Part shown: piece after piece, positions 10,786 through 23,898 of the stretch
Layout of the letters: each line of letters starts with the position of its first letter
Position numbering within the stretch: the first letter of the stretch is position 1
Assembly: GCA_950106755.1 (NCBI GenBank)
Contig: OX467092.1
Span: 8,184,001-8,248,000 of the forward strand
Length of the DNA stretch: 64,000 nucleotides
Reading direction: 5' to 3'
Source: Climacium dendroides
Taxonomy: Eukaryota > Streptophyta > Bryopsida > Hypnales > Climaciaceae
Translations under genes and position numbers: made by a program
Notes under the pieces: model-generated
Seen by the model: only the letters and a program-made list of their open reading frames with translations
Database searches by the model: none
What the model was told of the DNA's origin: nothing

Positions 10786-13440
10786 ATGGCTTCATCCTCC
10801 ACTGTCCCTACAATGGCTGAAATGGCTGAGCTTCGTGCGCATGACTTTGGGGTCTCTATTCTTGTTCCTTTAGGTAAAGATGGATTTGCATTTGTCTCCG
10901 ACCTTCACCTTAGGATTAGATTCTCTTTGCAAGTGAGTACTATTTAGATTGAACGCGAGATTTTTGATCCTACTGTATCTTTGCTTTTCGAAACCATGTG
11001 TGAAAATTCTAGGCTTGTTGAGGATGGTTTGGGAGTTGGGTGCTGGCAAGTACAAAGTCTATAGGCTCACCAATTCTCAAATAGGGGTATCAACTGAAAT
11101 CCTTACCCCACTCCGATCGTCTACTTGCATGTTGAACACCCCTTTGGTAGTGAGAGTTAAAAGTGAGCCTGGTGTGCATTCAATCATTGATTTGTCAGAT
11201 TCTTCTAATGAAGATGTACTCACTCGCAACACTCACTTTACTCTTCTTGTTAATCCTACTCATTTGTTTGAGACTCCCACATTTGTCACCTAGTTTCCCT
11301 CTTGTCCTAAACCTTCAAATCTTTAAGCACCCTCTTCATCCAAACCTTCCTTCAGTATTGTTCAATGTTTACGTAGACTAGGTTCTATGCCTGGTAGTAA
11401 AAACATTCTCAAGAAATTAGATTATGATAGATTGAAAATTGAGGAAGTCAATCACCTCCCCCCACATTTTGATGGTATCCAAATGTTTGTCTTTCCTCCG
11501 GTTAGAGCCTTGTCTTCTCATACCAAAGCCAAATCTATGGAGGGCATGGACAAGCGATATGATGGCCATGTTTGGATCAAGACTCAGACCACCAACATTA
11601 GCAACAACCTTGGTCTTGCGTTTTGCTCATCAATTTGCGTTGGCCACCTTCAATGCCAGAATCAAAACTGCAATTATCTTCAACGTGCTCACCGAACCTC
11701 CATGGTGAATGATACCAACTTCCATGACTTTACCAAGGATCTCTTCTCTATTAATGGGCCCCCGCCAACCACCTCTACTCTTGTATGTAGCATTTGCAGT
11801 GAGCCCCCTAGGTGCCTTGAACTTTGCAACGCTAAGATCTTCTATGTCCACAGCAAGGAGTCTTCTCAACGAGGTTGCATTCATATTGGCAACCATCAGC
11901 ACCCTGTCATGGCTGGTGATTGCAAAGATAGCCGCAAGCGCATTGATGCGCTCATTGAAAAGCATGTCGAGAGGATACCCCAAGCCACACATAGCAAAAT
12001 TGTCCTTGCGGCCAGCAAAGACCTTGTAGGTGAGTTTCTCCTTCTCGATGATAATGATGCACATCAACTTCTTTCATTAGAAGAATTGGAGCCTGCATTG
12101 ATTGTTGCAAGGAATTGACCTCTTCTCACCTTCGCAACAAGGTTACAACCTTCAAATACTTGCGTAGATTAGGAGTCATGGATGGCATTGCTAAGCTTAG
12201 GGGAGTTAGCACTTGGGCCTACATTCAATGAAATCAGTTCCCAGGCCAAGGTGATGAAGCGGACAAAGTCTTCGTCTTCAAGATGTCTGAGGTTGGCCCC
12301 GATAGTGGAGTTGATTTGGTTCGGCGCATGTAACTAGGTGGGGATCTTAAACATACGTGGATCATGTTTGACCATGTTAAGCGCGTCTCCAAATGGACCA
12401 CCATGGCCTACCACGTTTACGATGGGATGTACCAATGCATCATGACCATTGCTTGCTGTGACTTCTAATCTGAAGACAAAGATGCCCAAGTGGTCTTCTG
12501 GCATAACCTCAACCATGTCATGGCTCGGCACGGAATCCCAAAGCCATATTTCAAAGGATTCATGGCGGATAGTGCAAGCCAATTGGAATGCCGTACGCAT
12601 TGTCTACGGCTCCGGAGATCCCAAGGTTCCAATCAAAGGGCGCGAGAGGACGTACTACTTCCATTGGACCCAGTCTTTGGAAAAGCACACCAAGCTATAT
12701 ATCAAGCATGACTTGCAAGACCAACACAAGCATCTCTGTCTCCAATATCGCGATGCCTCGTCTATACTAGAGGCAGAGACAAGGTACCTTGCTATCAAAG
12801 CATGGTGGGCATCATCAGAGTGCACCTCTGAGGATGGACTGAGGCATCTTCAACTCTGGCTAGCCTTCTGGCACTTCTGCTATCGACAATGGGGTGGCTT
12901 CGTAGAACTGGTATGTTTGTTGACTTATCACTAGATGTTTTCTTCTTCACTTCTTTTCTAACCTTCTCAATTTCTTATTCAATCTTTCTTTTGTGCAAGA
13001 GAAAATCATGACGGCCAAGGAGTTTGCATAGATGCCTAATTGCAACCTTGCCGAATCCATTCACAACAAATGGCTTCAAGCATCTGGCAACAAGGGTGGC
13101 GATCTCTATGTGGTGACTGTGAACGACTATATTCGAGCGTTCCTCCAAGTTGTGGCATACCATCAATTTCTAAAAGGTGGCATTGGCAAAGATGGCCCTA
13201 GCAAAGAAAAACTCAAACTTAGATGCGCTCAACGTCGGGCTCAATGAACTGCCGATCCAACTATGCTACAGAAAGTTCTCCTTGACATGCCTGGTGGAGA
13301 TGAATTTTGCACGCGCAATCCACATCTTGAGGGTAGTGAGGTCTTTGGATCACAAAAGCGCAAACCCGACACTCCTATTGGAGCCGATGAAGATTCTCAC
13401 CGCCCCGACACTGTCAATTTCTCTCGCCCGCATGTTAGTA

Positions 13441-13705
13441 CATCACAAAGTTTAGACCCTACAGTTTATCAACAATTATCGTGTGGTTACCATTGTTTCA
13501 TGGGTTCACACATTAATTACAATTTATTGCATCATTACAATGCATTACTTCGCATCGTTACAATGCATTACTTGCAATTGCATCATAAGGATGCGAAATA
13601 ATGCATCATAATGATGCGATAAATTGTAATTAATGCCCAAATCCTTGAAACAACAATAAACACACGATAATAGTTGACAAACCGTAGGGTCTAAACTTTG
13701 TGATG
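13441..13705. mobile_element. 265-bp foldback MITE with TA flanks
   Basis: The left arm begins CATCACAAAGTTTAGACCC and the right arm is its inverse ending at 13705. The arms are about 110 bp with scattered mismatches and pair around a short centre of GCATCAT/ATGCATTA repeats. TA dinucleotides (13439-13440 and 13706-13707) flank it, as in Tc1/mariner-derived Stowaway-type MITEs. It interrupts the transposase reading frame, which resumes downstream. Confidence 0.85.
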
Positions 13706-15149
13706 TAAGAGAAATACAAGATCTCATCCTACACCTCTACCTACAATTGTTGAAGAGTCCTCCCCAGTTGTGCAGGAGGTAGAGCCTCCTTCACCTACCG
13801 GATTGGATGTCCATCGCATCACAACCGTTCAAGAATCTAAAGTTAACGAGAAGTTGTGGCATATTGCTCGCCTTCCTTCACTAGAAGAAAACCCTGCTGA
13901 AGGTCATGTTTAGCCTTGATGTTTTCCCGTTTGGTGACCACATTTCCATGTCAATTCTAGTTGACAGTGGCCATCACGTTTACCAGTACGTTAGAACAAA
14001 TTATCCAGTGCATTTGAAACGTAACTGTTGAACAAGGCTATGTTGCGTCTTCATCTTGCTGTTAGACTCGTTTAGTGGAACAAAAACAGAACACAGAATT
14101 TGGGCAAGCTTTGCCATCGTGGACAATGACGTCCTCCAGGCAGTACATTCCGTCAGCATCTACAATACATGCACAACGATTTTCATTAAGAATTCATTTC
14201 TTTTTTATTTGTTGTGGATGACATCGTTATGTTCTGCTTGGAATCAATGCTTCACACGTGCTAATGAGGTCTGTCTTTTTTGAAAACTGAAATCCGTTTC
14301 TAACGTTGAATGTTGTTTACCAACGCTGTAGAAAGCGTTTTGTGGAACGCAACTATGTTTTCCTTAACATTGTTCTGTTAACAAGAAACACATTTCTTGT
14401 GTTCTACAAGACTCTGTAGTGTTCACTTATACATTGGCATTTATTACAATCCATTATGTAACAACGTGCATTCCGCAGCACATACAAGTTAAAGAATTTC
14501 TTGAACCACAGTCTTTCAAACTAACATCCATATGTCGTCGTCCAATTCGGAAAAAAAAATTACATTTTCATGATTTGACATGCATTCATTTTTCCTTATC
14601 CGAAACATGAAACAAGGCCCACACATCTTTTGACCAACAACAGCCTCTACGCTTCCGCAATGTATTGTAGACCTGTCAATTCAATTTTGGTACACATTTT
14701 GTACATAACAAAACTTTGATCATGCTCTCTTTGCAAATGCCTGCATCTATCACACAAATAAGTAAACCACGTCCTCTACTGAAATGCACACACATTGTTC
14801 ACAATGCATCAAGAGTTCAGAACAAAATGAAACATTGTTCCTACGCTTCATTTGATTTGCACAGAAATCATCATCAGTTGCCCATAATGCCAGCAGCATT
14901 TGTGAGTACTCACAGGTATAGACTTCCGAATAACAAACATTGAACTTCCTCTTGCAATGAAAACCTCTCTACCTTTCATTCCTTCTGTTCATGTCTAACA
15001 CATGCTTGTTTGTAAGACTATACAATATGGACGCCATGATTTGCAAGTTCCTTCATATCCTAGCCATTTCTTCTCCCTTCAACACAACATTAACAAAATT
15101 CATTCTAATCAAGCCTGAACTCTCAGCCCCTCATAGTCTTCATCCCTAC

Positions 15150-18100
15150 CTGAAGCCAGAATGTCTATCTCTGGCCTTGTTGCCATAGTGTTTGCACGGC
15201 GGCCTCGAACTTCCGTGCCATAGACAACCTTCCAATCCCCTCCAGAATTCAATCTTCTTTCCAAATCGTCCAAGAAGAACACTTGCTGACATTGCGTGGG
15301 AAATGCAAATGAGTAAGGTTCCAAAGGAAGGCAATTGGAAAAATTGGCCAGAGTGAAGCCATACTTGTCTCTCACAACAGATGCATTGCTTACTCTGAAC
15401 TTCGCTAGAACCCATGAACACACAAGTACAACACAACAATGACTGCGGTAGTTCAGTTCCAATATCTCTTGAATCTAGCCCACATATTCTTCAGTTTCCC
15501 ACTGACGAGCCTCATTACATGACCTCCCCCTATTCGGACACAACACTGACGCTGCTATTCCGCTGTCACAAGTAACTTTATCTGCCTCTGCACTCTGAAC
15601 ATGCAAGTGTATTCCATGAGCATACATTGCTCTATAAGAAGTAGCTTTCTTTTCAGGGAGTTGTGCGACTTCCATCACATCTCTAGATGGCTTGTTTGGG
15701 CCTTCTCTACCTTGCTGAACTTGCAAAGGCAACCACTTAGCAAATTTGGGCAGAGGCCTATACTCTTCTGGATATTTCATTTTGGCTTTCCGTCCATAGT
15801 GAAAAACAAATTCACGAGCAAAAGCCTGCCTGGCTTCAGCCCTTTCTTCACTTGCCCTTGTGTATTCTCTGCTTATAACACAACTAGTTAGTCACTTGCT
15901 CCCATGTGTGCTTCCTGTACTCCACTTGCATAACTAACAATTGTGATTCACAAGAATATGAACATCCAACATTTCGGTACTTGGGCTTCATTATATAGTA
16001 CAACACATTGCAGTGTTTTGATTACCAACACTTTCATTTAGTAAGAATCAAACACTGTCCTCTTACGTGTAACATGATTGTCAACACAATATTAATAGCA
16101 GAATATGCAGTTGCCTTCTACGTTCTCTCTTGCATAACATTGCTTATACAAAATACTTCTAACTAGACTGTAGAGGAAACTTTCACTCACCGTCTCCAGA
16201 CTTCCAAGTCTGCTGAATTCGATAGAACAAAATCATGTGCCCACCCCACAAACTGCTCAGAGATTTCACGTGACCAACCACTTCCTTGTAGCATTTCATC
16301 GTTCATTCTCTACTCCTCCTTATCATCCCATACATGACGACATGTTCCTTCAAAACGTTGCAGATACTCCGTACAGTAACCTAATGTCTCAGACATAGCA
16401 TAGCCCTCTGCCATGCTTGCTTCAGGTCTTGCATATGTTCTCACATACTCTTTCAAAGTTTTCATGTACCTCTCAATGGGATACATCCATCGACAATGAA
16501 CTGGTCTACAGAGATAGAGTTCCTGTACTAAATGAATCATCAAGTGAGACATAATGTCCATGAACGTAGGCGGAAACTCTTTCTCGATCATACAAAGTGC
16601 ATCAGCTGCATCCTTCATGTTAGCATCTCTATCGGCGATTTTGATTTCTCTGGCACATAAACGTCGGAATACTCGACTTACTTTCATGACTGCTTGTCGA
16701 ACTTCTTCACTGAGGACATTTCGCAATGCAAGTGGTAGTACCTGATCATATGTGCACACACAATTCAGCTGCTCATATTCTTATTCCTTTCGCTCACTTT
16801 TTTTTCGTATTTCAGCCCTCCAATACAAAAACTTCTGCACTATTGTAGCTATACATATTTGGAGTTCGGTTTGAACTACTTTTACTATACGTGTATCACT
16901 GTATGGAACATCATGTCGTCGTTGAACAAATGTGAATTTGGAATTTCTGTTCCACTACGTACTACTACTTGAACTCTTGAAGCGTTCTACTTGCAAACCA
17001 AACTTGTACAACAAATGAAAACGTTCTATACCATAGGAAGACCGGAACTTACTTGATGCATTAGAACATGGAAGTCATGTGACTTCAAATATCGTAGTTT
17101 CCCTTCTTCCAAACACTTGTGGATTGCACCCACGTAGTTGCTTGGGGTCTTCAGGTTCTTAATAATTTGCATCACTGTCACCTTCTCACTGCCATTCAAA
17201 ATATATGGAGCGGCAGGCATGTAGAAATTGTCTTTATTGTTTAGTGGAGGTGCCAGCCATAAGCCTTGTTGAACTTTCATAGTCTCCATATCTTGCCTAC
17301 TACCAATAGAATCCTTTCCTCCCCATACAGTCTTCAGAAAGTTTTCGCATAAGTTTTTCTCACAATGCATGGGGTCTAACAAATGTCGACACAAGAGTTT
17401 CTGTACTCATACAACCCACAATTTCCAGTGATTAGAAACTTCTGTGTTCCCCAGCACACATTGAGCATAGTGTCCACCAACTGTCCACCCAAACGACCCC
17501 AACTACTGAATTCCCTTCTTCTACTAATACTTTGCAGCTGCAGCTTCTATAATACATTGAAATTCTTGTGTTCATTATTCATGTTCTCCTGCAATACCTT
17601 CATTCATTCCAACAATGTTGTTTTCTCATTTTGTATCGGACATTACAGCAATTCTCAAAATAGAACGTCTTCGAATCCTCCTAACAGGAATCCAATTATG
17701 GAAATACTTCTCAACACATGATCACGTACATGTCCATAATTGAATTCCATGAACATGAATTCTTTCATCCAATTGACCCAACACAATTGATTGACATTCT
17801 TTAGCAGAACTTCCCTTCTGCACAACGCATTGCTTGCTGAAATTCTTACATTTCACGGATACCACATTTCAAGCCTTCCATATTGTATGTACATCTAGCA
17901 AACAAAATCGAACGTATGTTTCCATGTTGCCGCTACTTTGACTTCCGTTGCATCATATGTCATGTACTGTTTTCTCAAAAATAGCTTCGGTACCTATGTA
18001 CGTCTGTCGGTGCCTCCTTTTCTTATGAAAGAAAGCTACATGACAATGAAGACATAGAAAAGAATAAAAATTCGTGTACACATACTCAGAAACAAATCTT

Positions 18101-19833
18101 TCGAATACTTTTGATCTCAAGCCAGTACTTACTATCCAATATGGAAGTTCGTTCAGTGCACTTGAACGCTTCACTCCATGTTTATGAACGGGATTATCAT
18201 CAGTACCCTTCTTTCTTCCATTCGCTAAATATAATCTACGTTCCTCACCACACCTTCTTGTCTGCTCTACAGTCAGTCTTGTTAGAGTAGACCTCAACTC
18301 TACCTTGCCATCAAATTGTAGGTTCCTCCGATATGGATGGCTTCTGTGGGTCCACCTTCGGCTTCCTGCATATACAATTTTCCTACCCTTCGCGCGATTG
18401 TGAGCATCCACTTTGTTGCCAGATGTTGTTGCTCTCGCATCTGTTTCTGGCCCACAAACTGTGCAAGCTTTATACCCATGTGTACATAAGCCTGAAATTA
18501 AGCCATATCCTGGGTAATCAGATATGGTCCACATTAGAATGCCTCGCAAGGTGAAATGACGTGTCCCTACAGGTTTAGAGAAGTCCTGCATGGTCACTCC
18601 TATCCAAATTTGTTGCAGTTCTTCTATTAAAGGACGTATGAAAACATCAATGTTCTCATTTGTTGGTGACAACTTTCCGGACACTAGAATGCTCAACTAC
18701 ATAAAAAACCTTTTTGTCACCAAATACGGAGGCAAGTTGTAAATGAGCACCAACACTGGCCACGTAGAGTGATTGATACTATTGTGTGCAAAAGGATTCA
18801 CACCATCCAGTGACATTCCAAACCGCAAATTCCTTACTTCTTGTCCAAAGGAAGGATCTATAGTGGCATCCACATGCTTCCATGTAGGAGAGTCAGCAAC
18901 CGACTTCATGACACCGTCGTCTGTGTTCGGATGCTCATGATGAAACCGTAACAATTCAGCTATTGTTGGGGACCTGAACATTCGTTACAGCCTAGGGATT
19001 AGGAGAAAATGTCGTATCACTCTTGCTGGAATCACCTGTGATCCTTTTATAAATCTGGATTTCCCATAGCCCGGATTTGGACACTCCTTCAAATTTGTAT
19101 AACCTCCTTGGTATAGGACACACCCATTCGGACAAGTGTGTATGATGTTGTAGTTCAATCCTAGCTTCTTTATGATTCTTCTGGCCTCATAGTAAGAATG
19201 AGGAAGTTTGTTGCTTTTTGGCAACAATATTGTCGATAAATACTTGAACAACTCATCTATATAAGCATTACTCACACCATGTATCACTGCCATATTCATA
19301 AGCACAATTGTTGCAGATATAACGTTTATAGCGCTTCCTTTAAATATAGGACGTGTCGCTTCCTCATACAATTCATCCACTACCTCTGCCCCCTTCGGCA
19401 CAGCTTCTGGATCACTATCATGTTCTTCTGCATGTTGTGTGTCTTCACAAAGTCGGTCCCCTTCATCAAAAGCATCAAATAGTTTTTGCTAGATGTCATG
19501 ATAAGGATCCATGTGCTCTGCATACTCTGAACGTACCTGTACATCATCAAAGACATTTTCCATTGGCAATGTCTCCCCTTCCTCATTTATCCATATTCCT
19601 TCTTTAGGATACCCCTCCTCTGGGTCACCACCTACCATGGAGTGCAGGAGAAAAGGATCCCGCTTATTCACACGAAGATGCTCCTGTATGACTGTTACAT
19701 TATAACGACGACCTCCATGGCATTTCGTGCAAGGACAACGAAATGAATTGCATCCCGCCTCTCTTGCAATCCGTTGCTCCGTTTCAAAGATCAAATCTTG
19801 TAGTGGAATATATATACCTGTACGTCCTACCAT
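15150..19833 (-). pseudogene. TNP2-type CACTA transposase, decayed
   Basis: Four exons fit GT...AG borders and phase: 18133-19833, 17053-17400, 16191-16741 and 15150-15868; more may follow to the left. The N-terminus has a transposase-associated zinc motif (CPCTKC, residues about 33-38). Next comes the Transposase_21 core: RMFRSPTIAELLRFHH, FGMSLDGVNPF, STWPVLVLIYNLPP, then LDPMHCEKNLCENF in exon 2. Exon 3 matches DUF4218 (FPPTFMDIMSHLMIHLV, then RPVHCRWMYPIERYMK). Exon 4 matches DUF4216 (LELNYRS, DKYGFTLANF, QQVFFLDD). In-frame stops lie at 19489, 18985, 18697, 16310 and 15475, several where the family has Gln, consistent with C-to-T decay. It would recognise CACTA ends and cut them; this copy cannot be full length. 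Confidence 0.93.
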
Positions 19834-22800
19834 TCTAAGAATGTTAGCACCACTGAAGTGAACCTCTTCGTGTCAATCTTCTTCGCTGCAATTTCGGATT
19901 CCTTGTAGAAGAGCAGCGATAATTGTTGCTTCTCTGCCTCTAGAGCCAAAAAAATAGCACATAGAAATAGTACTACTTCTCTTTGAACAAAACCCTTGTA
20001 ACATTAGAAGAATCCAATTTTCTTAAGTAACCATTATTGATTCCCAATGTTGTAGACAATGCACCAGCAGCAACTCCTTCTCACGTTCCTATACATTCCA
20101 AACTTGCATGTCAGTATGTTCTAAGCATAAGATGACTACATTACAGGGCTTCCATGTCTTCTGTACACTGAAATAGCTTGTACATTCTGCACGTCTTTCT
20201 TTCTACAAATGAAAGTGAACATTCAAGTTTCTACATTTCTATTCACATATGTCAGCAGTTTGTTTTGCCTTTGTTATTCTTTGCATTGCTCAGTCCAACC
20301 GATGTCACTGCCTCATTGGCATGTACAATTCCACACAATGCAAAAATTTTCTATATATCTATCACACTAGGCTATCCTTCTTGTAGAGGAGAAACATATA
20401 TTGCTAGCTATAAGGAAAACATAGTTCAAGGAATTGCAGGACATACTCTTGTCCAGCAGTTTCTCCATTTCCAGAGAACTAGCAAGTACTGTTTGTTTCC
20501 TTAGTTTGAAAAGTATTCTATGAAATCAAAGTACAATGCTTTATTGCCCTTGTATTTCACCTTCCAGCACTTATCAAATTAGTATGTCTTCAATTCTGTT
20601 GTAAATGCATGAGTACCTTCATATGCCACTATTGCTTCACAACTAATTCCATCATCAACAACTCTTACTCAATATGAGCTTCTACCTATACGTGCAGAAA
20701 ATTAACATAAAGAAGTAGACATTGTTATTTCCCTCTAATTTTAGTGAAAGTCATTCTATTGAAATAGCATATACAGTTATTATCTAATGGAATTTCTTCA
20801 TTTCATGTTCCCAGTCCACATATGCTACACTCACAAATGTTTCATGCGCTAAGTATGAGACACTTACTGAATCATATATGTTGTCTACGTGGCACATTCA
20901 CACAATAGCACAGTCACGTGTACTACGCACTAGCTCGCGGTACCACCTTCTTCTGCAAAATCCCCATTCCACTTAGTTAACAATGATTTCATTTGAATAG
21001 TAAAATGTAACAGAATGCAATCTAAGCTCGTACTGCCTACAACTCTGACATTGGCTATGTTCAATATTATGTACATGAAAGAAAGGCATGCTTCAATACA
21101 GTGCCATTTGCATGAATCCTGGATTATTACGTGAAGAACGTATTGCAAAAATGACCAGGTTGTTTGCGTACATTCATTTATGCAATGTACCATTTCCTTG
21201 TCATGTTGTCGCAAACATGACTGATGCTTGAATTCCTGACCAGTCGACAAGCTGTTCTATTATGTAGGCAATTTCTAGAATTACAAATGAGTACTGAGAA
21301 ACCAGGAAAAGTGGCTACCATACCTTCTGCACCCTCTTCTCTGTGCTATACTTCAAGAAATGCATCCGGAAAAAATCCCCTACTCTGTGCATGAATACCT
21401 CACCAAACTACTAAGCACTTACAGAACTCCGTGGATCACTTCTCTGTTCAATGTTAAGTAACTGTCTTCTACATGGATTACCATTCACTGGAGGAAAAAG
21501 GAACGTGGATACACTGAAGATCTAAATTGCCTTCACGTATAATCCTTGACATTGTGGACCACGATTGCCTTCACACTTTGGAGTTCGGACCATCAGAACT
21601 TGCTATTCACCTGAAATTATTGCCAACTGTATACATAGAACCCGAACATCAAGGTCCGCCTCTGCGCACCCTCACAGTTACCGTTCTGACACGTGGCTCA
21701 CTACAGTGACCAGACAACGATCGCACTTTAGAAAAGCAGATCTGTATTTTCGCCATTAACGCACTTGTGTGCAGTAGTCGATTCCTTCATCCGCCAATGA
21801 TGAAGTGTGCATTAACATCGGAGGCGAAGGCAGACAATCTCACAGCATACGAGATCGAAAGAAACATCAGGAAGAAGACTCTACACAATGCAGTGCAATG
21901 AGACTTACTCGCTGCGGGATTTGCACAAGTAGCATCGTTGCGCCCTTTATTCTCCGCAGAAGATCGTCGTGCGCAACATGATCGCCAGAAGAAGAAGAGT
22001 CCAAAGCGGCCTGTGAAGAAGGTGGCACCTGCTGCACGGACTTACAGTCTCCGTCGAACAACAAGGTCGAGGAAATCAGATTGTGAGCAATCCAGTTCCG
22101 CAATCGTTGGCAAGACGTCTTCTGCGAAGGTGAGGAAGACATCCATGTTCTGCCGGAGCTTTCTTTTTTCTGGAAAACTACTCGATAGAGTAGGCCGTTC
22201 ACTTTCGACTGCGCTCTCTAAGAGTGGCCTACGTGTGCAGTGTCACCCCGAAGTAGGTTCAATTTCGCGCTCTGCCTACCGTCTTGTAGATGCCACATGA
22301 AGGAGCCTGGCACCGTCTGTAGGGTTTGCAATTGGACGTTCGGCACTTCAAATGTGAAGGTGCTGCTGCCCATGAACCGGCCAGAGTCCATCGTCTTCCT
22401 TGTGCAACCGCATGAGCTTCAGCAATTCGCATCTTAGTACTTTTTCAGGTTAGTTCTGAAGATCGTCCTCCCTACTAACTTCCGATGCTCACGCCAGGTA
22501 AATAGACCATATTTTACTCTCTAGGGTTTCACAATTTAGGTCGGCACATTTGTTTACTTGTATCGCAGCAGGCTATTGTTCCTGCACCGTCTTCCATATA
22601 GTTTGTGAACCCTAGGTTTTGTAGGCACGTACTCGATGTTTCCCACGAAGTGTTTCTGTACTTCAACAGCGGGATCCATGACATTGTTCAATGGTGACGA
22701 TGTGAAGGTGTTCTTGCGATTCTTTTTCTTTAGAGGTCAAGGTGCTCCAACATGGTAGGCGGTAGGAAATCTATTTCTGAACCATTGGATGAATTTTGTA

Positions 22801-23898
22801 AGGAAAAGATGTGGACAGCTTCATGTGGTAGTGTAGGATTGTATTTCATACCCCTTTGCAGGGCAAGGCAGAGGTCTTCGAAGAAATTTGGAACTCCACA
22901 GGTGAAGCTCCCGTTACGTGAAGGCTGTTTTAGAATTGCGCCTTCATGTACAACTGTCTCTGGTCGATTAGGCCTTCCAAGATTAGAAATGATCCACACT
23001 AGTTTGAAATGAAAGAATAACACAACTACATAAGCATTGAAGCACTACTAGAATATTTTGTTTTTCTGTTGTTTTGGTCGCGTTGATCCGGTCAAAATCT
23101 GACAGAAATTTGTTGATTTCAACAAATTTCTGTCAGATTTTGACCGGATCAACGTGACCAAAACAACAGAAAAATTAAATTTTCTAGTAGTGAAGGCAGG
23201 CTTTCTAGTTCAGAAAGTTATCCTCGACTACAGAGATTGGAAGGACCGAAATATTATACAGTTGAGTGAAATTCGTGTGGGACAACGTGAAACTCCGCAG
23301 TCACCTCAGAATCCATTGGATTTGCAATCGGAGGGGCTAAGTACTAATGGGGAGGATTCATGTTTTCAGCCGCAGATGTGTCTGTCGCAGTACATGTTGT
23401 CGAATTAGGTACCTGCATGCTCCATGTCCATGCATACCACACTTTCCTGTATTTGCAGGTACTACGGCACTAGTTTTGGTCTCCAATTCTGACCTGCGGG
23501 TTGCAGGGGATATCATTTCTGTTTTGCAATGATAAAGGACAATTCGAATGACGGTGGAAGTAGCCACAATATAGTGTCTTCTTGTAAAGCTCAAACATGG
23601 AGATTGGTTGGAATAGCGAACTCCTACTTGGAACGGGAAGCTGATGTCTTTCTTAGGTTCTCCGGTGACTTCACTACAATTTGCAATTTTGGATTGCTAT
23701 TGGGAACATACCAAGCTGCTCTAGTCCTTCCGAAGGTTCAATTTCACGTTGTCTTCATAGTTTTTTACAAAGAGAATGTACTATACTTCGATGACGATGT
23801 ACTCTTTTTGTAATAATGCATTCATTGACTTGCATGTTCAGCGGAACTCTTGCCCACGAGGTTTGCATTGACTAACCAGACTACACTCTCATGTGCAG
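19834..23898. other. Region between the divergent CACTA-2 genes
   Basis: No recognisable gene. A short, very basic reading frame at 21938-22129 ends at a plausible GTGAGG donor and could be a first exon of the plus-strand gene. Reading frames at 22752-23012 and 23529-23813 have no recognisable motif. The hairpin MITE at 23043-23193 lies here. Confidence 0.4.
23043..23193. mobile_element. 151-bp CACTA-type hairpin MITE
   Basis: Nearly the whole element is two inverted arms. It starts CACTACTAGAA and ends with the inverse, and meets at a centre of TTGATTTCAACAA. AAG flanks both sides (23040-23042 and 23194-23196), a 3-bp duplication as expected for CACTA. It is nested in CACTA-2. Confidence 0.93.
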
